A DNA stretch of 64,000 bases, from contig NZ_JACHIN010000019.1 in NCBI RefSeq assembly GCF_014203235.1, positions 118,658 through 182,657 of the forward strand, read 5' to 3'. The position numbers were made by a program, and so were the translations under genes. The stretch comes from Nonomuraea endophytica (lineage in GTDB: Bacteria; Actinomycetota; Actinomycetes; Streptosporangiales; Streptosporangiaceae). Positions 58,485 through 64,000 of this stretch are shown in pieces (the stretch's first letter is position 1; each line of letters starts with the position of its first letter). Under the pieces are notes generated by a model. That model saw nothing but the letters and a program-made list of their open reading frames with translations, ran no database searches and was not told where the DNA came from.

Positions 58485-59993
58485 ATGGTTTCGGAACAGC
58501 TCGTCGCTCGGCGGTACCAGTTACTGCGCGAGCTGGGGCGCGGCGGCATGGGCGTGGTCTGGGAAGGTCGCGACACGCTCCTCAACAGGCAGATCGCGAT
58601 CAAGGAGGTGCTGCTGCCCGACGGGGTCCCACCCGCCGACCGGGAGCGGCAGCTTTTGCGTACCGCCCGTGAGGCGCGCACGGCCGCCCGGCTCAACCAC
58701 CCGTCGGTCGTCGCGATCTACGACGTCGTCGAGGAGGACGGCCGCCCCTGGATCATCATGGAGATGCTCAGGGCACGCTCCATCGAGGAGATCGTGGCCA
58801 CCACCGGCGCGCTGCCCATCCCGCAGGCCGCCGAGGTGGGCAGGCAGGTGCTCTCCGCGCTGCGCGCCGCGCACGAACTGGGCATCCTGCACCGCGACGT
58901 CAAACCGAGCAACATCTTGCTCGACGACGACGGCAGGGCCGTGCTCACCGACTTCGGCATCGCCACCGCCGAAGGCGACTCCTCGCTGACCAGCACCGGC
59001 ATGGTCACCGGCTCGCCCAGCTTCCTCGCGCCCGAGCGGGTGCGCGCGGCCGAGGCCGGGCCGGCCTCCGACCTGTGGTCGCTGGGCGCCACCCTGTTCG
59101 CGGCGCTGACCGGGCGCTCGCCGTTCGAGCGGGGCGAGCCCATGGCCACGCTCACCGCGCTGCTCAACGAGGAGCCCGACTACCGGCGCATCCCGCCCGC
59201 CATGCATCCCGTGCTGCGCGGGCTGCTGCGCAAGGAGCCGCACGAGCGGCTGGGGCCGGAGGAGGCCGAACGGCTGCTGGCCGGGCTGGCGGCCGGCCGT
59301 ACCGTGGAGTCGGAGGAGAAGGTGGGCAGCCGCAAGCTGCTCGTCGCGGCCGTGGCGGCGGTCGTCCTGGTGATCGGCGGGGGCGTGAGCGCGTACTCGA
59401 TCCTGTCGGCCGACCCCGGACCCACCCCGCGCCTCGCGCAGCGCGCGGCCAGCAGCCCGATACCGAGCGTCTCCACGCCGACCCCGAGCCCCACGCTGTC
59501 ACCGACGCCGACCCCCACCCCGACCAGGACCAGGCCGCCGATGCGGGTCTGGACCTCGCCCGACGGCTGGTCGATCTCCCGCCCGGCCGGCTGGCGAGGC
59601 GCCCGCGGCGACGGCTCCACCACCTGGACCAGGCCCGACCAGCGCGGACACCTGGCCGTCGAGCCCGTCTACTCCGAGACCGACCCGCACCAGCTCCTGC
59701 GCGACGCCGAAGAGATGTTCAAGGAGACCGGCCAGGAGTTCACCACGGTCGGCCGCAAGGTCGTCAGGCATCGCGGGGCGGCCGCGGTCGAGTGGGAGTT
59801 CACCTGGCGGGCCGCGGGCGGCCCCGGCGAGAGCGCCTGGGCGCGGGCCGGGCAGCGCTACCGCGAGATCAGGCGCGCGGTCACGGTCGGCGAGACCGCC
59901 TACGTCCTGTCCTGGACCTTCACCGAGGCGGGGTGGCAGCGGCACCGGGAACTCATGCGCAAGGTGATCAACAGCTTTACAGTGGGCGCATGA
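58485..59993 (+). CDS. transmembrane Ser/Thr protein kinase
   Basis: 502 residues. Kinase domain ~12-275: LGRGGMGVVWEGRD, IAIKEVLLPDG, HRDVKPSN (136-143), DFGIATAEGD, GSPSFLAPERV. One helix (~286-307, LLVAAVAAVVLVIGGGVSAY), then a Pro/Thr/Ser linker (~320-365) and a ~130-residue extracellular domain (VWTSPDGWSISRPAGWRGAR, HRGAAAVEWEFTWRAAG, YVLSWTFTEAGWQRHRELMR), unlike PASTA. ATG 58485 follows GGAGG. The stop overlaps the next gene (ATGA). Confidence 0.88.
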   Translation: MVSEQLVARRYQLLRELGRGGMGVVWEGRDTLLNRQIAIKEVLLPDGVPPADRERQLLRTAREARTAARLNHPSVVAIYDVVEEDGRPWIIMEMLRARSIEEIVATTGALPIPQAAEVGRQVLSALRAAHELGILHRDVKPSNILLDDDGRAVLTDFGIATAEGDSSLTSTGMVTGSPSFLAPERVRAAEAGPASDLWSLGATLFAALTGRSPFERGEPMATLTALLNEEPDYRRIPPAMHPVLRGLLRKEPHERLGPEEAERLLAGLAAGRTVESEEKVGSRKLLVAAVAAVVLVIGGGVSAYSILSADPGPTPRLAQRAASSPIPSVSTPTPSPTLSPTPTPTPTRTRPPMRVWTSPDGWSISRPAGWRGARGDGSTTWTRPDQRGHLAVEPVYSETDPHQLLRDAEEMFKETGQEFTTVGRKVVRHRGAAAVEWEFTWRAAGGPGESAWARAGQRYREIRRAVTVGETAYVLSWTFTEAGWQRHRELMRKVINSFTVGA

Positions 59994-60970
59994 CGCCCTG
60001 GAACCTGCTGGCGCTGCCGCCGCTGCCCGAGGAACTGCTGCGGGGCCTGATCAAACCTCTCGGCGATCGGGTACGGCTGAGCGTCCCCGCCCGCCGGGAC
60101 CGGGCCGCCATGCTCGACGCCCTGCCGGAGGCCGAGATCGTGCTCGGCGACTGGTCGGCCGAGCTCGCGCTCGACGCCGAGGCGGTCGCGGCCGCGTCCC
60201 GGCTCGCGTTCGTGCAGCAGCCGTCGGTCGGCGTGGACGGGCACGACCTGACGGCCCTGGCCGCCGCCGGGGTGCCGCTGGCCAACACCGCCGGGGTCAG
60301 CGCCGTGGCGGTCGCGGAGTGGTGCGTGTCGGCGGCGCTGGCCGTACGCAGGAAGCTGCGCGAAGCCGACGCCGCGGTACGCGCGGGCCGCTGGCCCCAG
60401 CAGGAGCTGCAGCCGAGCGAGCTGTCCGGGTCGAAGGTCGGGATCGTCGGCCACGGCCCGATCGGCGCGGAGTGCGGCCGGTTGTTCCGCGCGTTCGGCT
60501 GCCAGGTGTCCTACTGGACCCGCACCCCCCGCGAGGACCCCGCCTACACGCCGCTGGAGACGGTCGTCGCCGAGTCCGACGTGCTCGTGGTGGTCATCGC
60601 GCTGTCGGAGCAGACGCGCGGGCTCATCGATCCCCGGCGGATGAAGCAGGGCGCGCTGCTCGTCAACGCGGCGCGTGGCGAGGTCGTCGATCAGGCGGCG
60701 CTGGTCGAGGCGCTCGGCGGCCACCTGGGCGGCGCGGCGCTCGACGTCTTCCCCACCGAGCCGCTGCCCGCCGACGACCCGCTGCTCGGGCTCGACCGCG
60801 TCCTGCTGTCGCCGCACATCGCGGGCGTCACGGGCCAGGCGACGGGACGCCTGATCAAGGCCGTCATGGACAACCTTGAGGCGGCGGTAGACGGGCGGCC
60901 ACTAGTCAACGTTGTCAACAGGGCCGAGGCGATTGTCACCAGGAAGTTTGGCGATTCGCCCGCGGCGTAG
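59990..60970 (+). CDS. D-2-hydroxyacid dehydrogenase family protein
   Basis: 326 residues. NAD-binding GIVGHGPIGAECGRLFRAFG (GxGxxG), SEQTRGLIDPRRMKQGALLV, NAARGEVVDQAALVEAL and the catalytic R-E-H set (NAARGE; FPTEPLP; SPHIAGVTG). An NAD-dependent reductase/dehydrogenase of 2-ketoacids; substrate unknown. Coupled to the kinase upstream by ATGA, so it may be controlled by that kinase's transcription. Confidence 0.85.
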   Translation: MTPWNLLALPPLPEELLRGLIKPLGDRVRLSVPARRDRAAMLDALPEAEIVLGDWSAELALDAEAVAAASRLAFVQQPSVGVDGHDLTALAAAGVPLANTAGVSAVAVAEWCVSAALAVRRKLREADAAVRAGRWPQQELQPSELSGSKVGIVGHGPIGAECGRLFRAFGCQVSYWTRTPREDPAYTPLETVVAESDVLVVVIALSEQTRGLIDPRRMKQGALLVNAARGEVVDQAALVEALGGHLGGAALDVFPTEPLPADDPLLGLDRVLLSPHIAGVTGQATGRLIKAVMDNLEAAVDGRPLVNVVNRAEAIVTRKFGDSPAA

Positions 60971-61008
60971 GGCCTCTACCTGGCACTGTGAACAGTTTTC
61001 GTGTCTTT

Positions 61009-61026
61009 AACAGACCCCGGTCTGTT
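61009..61026. promoter_or_regulatory. perfect palindrome upstream of bfaA
   Basis: AACAGACC-CC-GGTCTGTT, perfect 8-bp arms with a 2-base centre, 63 bp upstream of the bfaA GTG. Symmetry and position suit a TetR-type operator. Confidence 0.7.
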
Positions 61027-61088
61027 CTATGTGTTTGGAGGGAGATACGGTCTTACGGACGATCTCTACCAGCTCCAGGGGGTGTTCC

Positions 61089-62450
61089 GTGACGACAGAC
61101 ATGTCGACACACCAGAGGGCCGTAGAGCACATCCGGCAGTCGTACGCCGAGATTCCCGGGGACGCCGCGCCCCGCCTGGCCAAGGCCACGTCGAACCTGT
61201 TCAGGTTCCGCGACAACGGCAAGACGGCCAAGCTCTCCGCACGTGACCTCGACGAGGTCATCAGCGTGGATCCGGTCACGATGACGGCTGAAGTCCAGGG
61301 GATGACGACCTACGAGAACCTCGTGGACGCCACCCTTCCGCACGGGCTCATGCCGTACGTCGTGCCGCAGCTCAAGACGATCACGCTCGGGGGAGCGGTG
61401 ACGGGTCTGGGCATCGAGTCGACCAGCTTCAAGGACGGTCTGCCGCACGAGTCGGTCGAGGAGCTCGAGATCCTCACCGGCGACGGGCGCATCGTCATCG
61501 CCCGCGACGACAACGAGCACCGCGACCTCTTCCGCGCCTTCCCGAACTCCTACGGCACGCTCGGCTACGCCCTGCGCATCCGGATCAAGCTCAAGGCGGT
61601 CCAGCCGTACGTGCATCTCACGCACGTGAAGTTCACCGACGCGGACAAGTGCATGCTGGCCATGCAGGAGATCTGCGACACGATGGTGCACGACGGCGAG
61701 CAGGTCGACTTCATCGACGGGGTGTTCTTCGACCCCGACGAGATGTACATCACGCTCGGCCGCTTCGCCGAGCGCGCCCCCTACGTCTCGGACTACACGG
61801 GGATGCGCATCTACTACCAGTCCATCCGCAAGCGCAACCGCGACTGGCTGACCGTGCGCGACTACCTGTGGCGCTGGGACACCGACTGGTTCTGGTGCTC
61901 GCGCGCGTTCGGCGTGCAGCAGCCGGTCGTCCGCTCGCTCATGCCGCGCCGCTACATGCGCTCCGACGTCTACCGCAGGCTCGTCGCCCTCGATCGCAAG
62001 TACGGTTTCACCGCCCGCGTCGACCGGTGGCGTGACCAGCCGGTGCAGGAGTCGGTGATCCAGGACGTGGAGACGCCGGTCGAGCGGGGCGCGGACTTCC
62101 TCAGGTTCTTCCACGAGAAGGTCGGCATGACGCCGGTCTGGATGTGCCCGCTCAAGTCGTCGAGCGACTGGCCGCTCTACCCGCTGGAGCAGGGCAAGCT
62201 GTATGTCAATTTCGGGTTCTGGGGTCTGGTCCCGTTGCCTCGGGGGCAGTTCGACGGGTACTACAACCGGCTCATCGAGAACTCTGTGCACGAGCTGGAC
62301 GGGCACAAGTCGCTATATTCAACCAGTTTCTATGCCCGTGAGCAGTTCTGGCAGCTGTACAACGGCGATGCTTACTGGCCGGTCAAGCGGGAATACGATC
62401 CGAACGGTCGCCTGCTTGACCTGTACGACAAGTGTGTGCGGGGAAGGTAA
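61089..62450 (+). CDS. bfaA: FAD-binding oxidoreductase for 10-methyl fatty acids
   Basis: 453 residues. FAD_binding_4 N-terminal domain (MTAEVQGMTTYENLVDATLP, LKTITLGGAVTGLGIESTSF) with the GGAVxGxGxES flavin site and a C-terminal substrate domain (SSSDWPLYPLEQGKLYVNFG). Paired with bfaB: in mycobacteria and other actinomycetes the methyltransferase adds a 10-methylene group to oleate-type phospholipid chains and this oxidoreductase reduces it to 10-methyl stearate (tuberculostearate). GTG 61089 follows AGGGGG. Possibly controlled through the palindrome above. Confidence 0.88.
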   Translation: MTTDMSTHQRAVEHIRQSYAEIPGDAAPRLAKATSNLFRFRDNGKTAKLSARDLDEVISVDPVTMTAEVQGMTTYENLVDATLPHGLMPYVVPQLKTITLGGAVTGLGIESTSFKDGLPHESVEELEILTGDGRIVIARDDNEHRDLFRAFPNSYGTLGYALRIRIKLKAVQPYVHLTHVKFTDADKCMLAMQEICDTMVHDGEQVDFIDGVFFDPDEMYITLGRFAERAPYVSDYTGMRIYYQSIRKRNRDWLTVRDYLWRWDTDWFWCSRAFGVQQPVVRSLMPRRYMRSDVYRRLVALDRKYGFTARVDRWRDQPVQESVIQDVETPVERGADFLRFFHEKVGMTPVWMCPLKSSSDWPLYPLEQGKLYVNFGFWGLVPLPRGQFDGYYNRLIENSVHELDGHKSLYSTSFYAREQFWQLYNGDAYWPVKREYDPNGRLLDLYDKCVRGR

Positions 62451-62453
62451 GTG

Positions 62454-63713
62454 ATGGCGCTCGCAACCATCTTTGAAAAAATCGTCGGTTCCAAGTCGAA
62501 CATCTCGTTCCTGGCTTATGACGGCAGCAAGGCCGGGCCGGACGGGTCGGACGTCACCATCGAGGTGAAGTCGCCCATCGCGGTGGCGTACCTGGCTCAA
62601 GCTCCGGGGGAGCTCGGTCTGGCGCGTGCCTATGTCTCGGGGCACATCGACGTGCACGGTGACATCTACACGTTGCTCGACCGCATGTGGAACATCACCA
62701 CCAACGACCTGACTCTCGCCGAAAAAGTGGACGCCGTCCGCTCTTTGGGCATGAAGCCGTTGATGATGCGTGTTCCGCCGCCTCCGCAGGAGATGCGGCA
62801 GAGCACCCTGGCCAAGCTCGGCTCCCGGCACGCCAAACAGCGTGACGCCGAAGCCATCCACCACCATTACGACGTCTCCAACCGCTTCTACGAGTGGGTC
62901 CTGGGCCCGTCGATGGCGTACACGTGCGCCGTCTACCCCACCCAGGAATCCACGCTGGAAGAGGCCCAGTTCGCCAAGTTCGACCTGGTGGCCAAGAAGC
63001 TCGACCTGAAGCCCGGCATGCGCCTGCTCGACGTCGGCTGCGGCTGGGGCGGCATGGTCATGCACGCCGCCAAGAACTACGGCGTCAAGGCGCTCGGCGT
63101 CACCCTGTCGAAACAGCAGGCCGAATGGGCCCAGGCCGCCATCAAGGAGGCAGGCCTGGAGGACCTGGCGGAAGTCCGCTTCATGGACTACCGCGACGTC
63201 CCCGAAGGCGACTTCGACGCAGTCAGCAGCATCGGCCTCACCGAGCACATCGGCGCCGCCAACGTGCCGGCCTACTTCTCTTTCCTGTACGGCAAGCTCC
63301 GCCCCGGCGGTCGCATCCTGAACCACTGCATCACCCGGCCCACGGGCAAGGAGAAGACGTTCAACAAGGGCGGTTTCATCAACCGCTACGTCTTCCCCGA
63401 CGGTGAGCTGGAGTCGGTGGGCTACCTGGTCAGGCAGATGGAGGACCTCGGCTTCGAGATCCGCCACGAGGAGAACCTGCGCGAGCACTACGCCAAGACG
63501 CTGCGCGCCTGGTGCGACAACCTCGACGCCAACTGGGAAGACGCCGTCCAGGAAGTCGGCATGGGCACGGCCCGGGTGTGGGCCCTGTACATGGCCGGCT
63601 GCATCGTGGGCTTCGAACGCAACAAGGTCCAGCTGCACCAGGTGCTGGGCGTGAAGCTCGACAAGGACGGCCGCTCCGGCATCCCCCTCCGCCCCTCCGC
63701 CAACTGGCCGTAA
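62454..63713 (+). CDS. bfaB: cyclopropane-fatty-acid-synthase-like methyltransferase for 10-methyl fatty acids
   Basis: 419 residues. CFA-synthase family (Mycolic_acid_synthase-like): N-terminal extension with HIDVHGDIYTLLDRMWNITT, then SAM domain with LLDVGCGWGGMVMHAA (~192-200), GVTLSKQQAEWAQAAIKEAG, EHIGAANVPAYFSFLYGKLR, and GFEIRHEENLREHYAKTLRA with the characteristic active-site Glu/His region. Methylates unsaturated acyl chains using SAM. ATG 62454 with GGAAGGT upstream, 3 bp after bfaA. A strong terminator follows. Confidence 0.9.
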   Translation: MALATIFEKIVGSKSNISFLAYDGSKAGPDGSDVTIEVKSPIAVAYLAQAPGELGLARAYVSGHIDVHGDIYTLLDRMWNITTNDLTLAEKVDAVRSLGMKPLMMRVPPPPQEMRQSTLAKLGSRHAKQRDAEAIHHHYDVSNRFYEWVLGPSMAYTCAVYPTQESTLEEAQFAKFDLVAKKLDLKPGMRLLDVGCGWGGMVMHAAKNYGVKALGVTLSKQQAEWAQAAIKEAGLEDLAEVRFMDYRDVPEGDFDAVSSIGLTEHIGAANVPAYFSFLYGKLRPGGRILNHCITRPTGKEKTFNKGGFINRYVFPDGELESVGYLVRQMEDLGFEIRHEENLREHYAKTLRAWCDNLDANWEDAVQEVGMGTARVWALYMAGCIVGFERNKVQLHQVLGVKLDKDGRSGIPLRPSANWP

Positions 63714-63722
63714 GTGCTTCGC

Positions 63723-63755
63723 CCCTGCTGGAGCCCGGGTGGGGCTCCAGCAGGG
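63723..63755. terminator. bidirectional terminator downstream of bfaB
   Basis: CCCTGCTGGAGCCC-GGGTG-GGGCTCCAGCAGGG: a perfect 14-bp stem with 5-base loop. It lies between bfaB and a gene or remnant on the opposite strand. Confidence 0.85.
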
Positions 63756-63759
63756 CCCA

Positions 63760-63945
63760 TCACGGCGCGACCAGCTCAACGAGCGGAACCGCGACCAGGA
63801 TCGGCAACTCCAGCTCAAGCCGGTCCCGATGCACCCGGTGCAGCCGATACTCCGAGACCACCGCGTCCAGGTGAAACTCCCTGACCTCGGTGATCTCGTA
63901 TTTCTCGTCTAGATGGTTGATTCCAAGGCGGCTGCTTACGATCAA
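63760..63945 (-). CDS. small protein or C-terminal remnant
   Basis: 61 residues in a GC3-rich, coding-like frame (LDEKYEITEVREFHLDAVVS, LELELPILVAVPLVELVAP). The TTG start at 63945 overlaps the stop of the partial gene at 63942-64000. Could be a small basic/hydrophobic protein or a frameshifted tail of the next gene. Unrecognised. Confidence 0.4.
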   Translation of the reverse strand: MIVSSRLGINHLDEKYEITEVREFHLDAVVSEYRLHRVHRDRLELELPILVAVPLVELVAP

Positions 63946-64000
63946 TGGTCGTAGGCGGTGAGGGATCGGGCGGTGGGCTGGCCGGTCTTGTCGTTGTGCC
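63942..64000 (-). CDS. C-terminal end of a gene running off the window
   Basis: The last 18 residues of a frame entering from beyond 64000 (HNDKTGQPTARSLTAYDH, stop at 63942-63944). Too little is visible to name a family. No start within the window. Confidence 0.35.
   Translation of the reverse strand, partial: HNDKTGQPTARSLTAYDH

Overview
The window looks like chromosomal DNA of a filamentous actinomycete, most likely a Streptosporangiaceae member such as Nonomuraea (inference). Support: very high GC with strongly GC-biased third codon positions, many GTG starts and short or absent leaders, actinobacterial families (AfsR/SARP-type regulator, DUF4192, DUF1707/DUF4870, GuaB1, LigB, DUF937, EI24) and four Ser/Thr protein kinases. 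A bfaA-bfaB pair for 10-methyl-branched fatty acids fits that family's membrane lipids. I saw no rRNA, tRNA, IS element, prophage or CRISPR array.

Layout. 1-4.5 kb: end of a DUF4386 membrane protein, a decayed stretch with a frameshifted response-regulator remnant, then a sugar-uptake pair (GPH symporter + YdjC/ChbG deacetylase) whose junction has been tandemly triplicated, and a remnant of a DUF1080 hydrolase. 4.5-8 kb: a translationally coupled FHA-like protein and membrane kinase whose extracellular part is a peptidase-inhibitor I36 domain, followed by a secreted EEP-type nuclease and a secreted stand-alone I36 protein. This is the most unusual gene set here. 8-16 kb: DUF2071, ECF sigma factor with a membrane partner, GNAT enzymes, and two paralogous kinases converging with overlapping 3' ends. 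16-30 kb: secreted phytase-like esterase, sulfotransferase, alpha/beta hydrolase, secreted GH71 alpha-1,3-glucanase, DHA2 transporter beside an AfsR-type regulator, DUF4097 lipoprotein, a TetR/SDR divergent pair with a clear operator, AIM24. 30-45 kb: sugar isomerase/Gfo-Idh-MocA operon, GlxA-type regulator opposite an MFS transporter, Pth2-like, DUF3616, FtsH, DUF937, Maf, methyltransferase, LigB, RecF-like AAA ATPase. 45-55 kb: RlpA-like protein, DUF1707/DUF4870, DUF4192, EI24, FKBP, an SDR lacking catalytic residues, GuaB1, GyrI-like protein, TetR and FAD monooxygenase. 55-64 kb: CaiB-nitroreductase-P450 operon, a fourth kinase coupled to a hydroxyacid dehydrogenase, and bfaA-bfaB behind a perfect palindrome.

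A recurring non-genic pattern is short degenerate tandem repeats packed into 3' flanks and intergenic gaps (2.7, 18.4, 21.4, 40.5, 46.4, 48.0 and 49.5 kb), each with a different unit; several units contain the end or start of the neighbouring gene.
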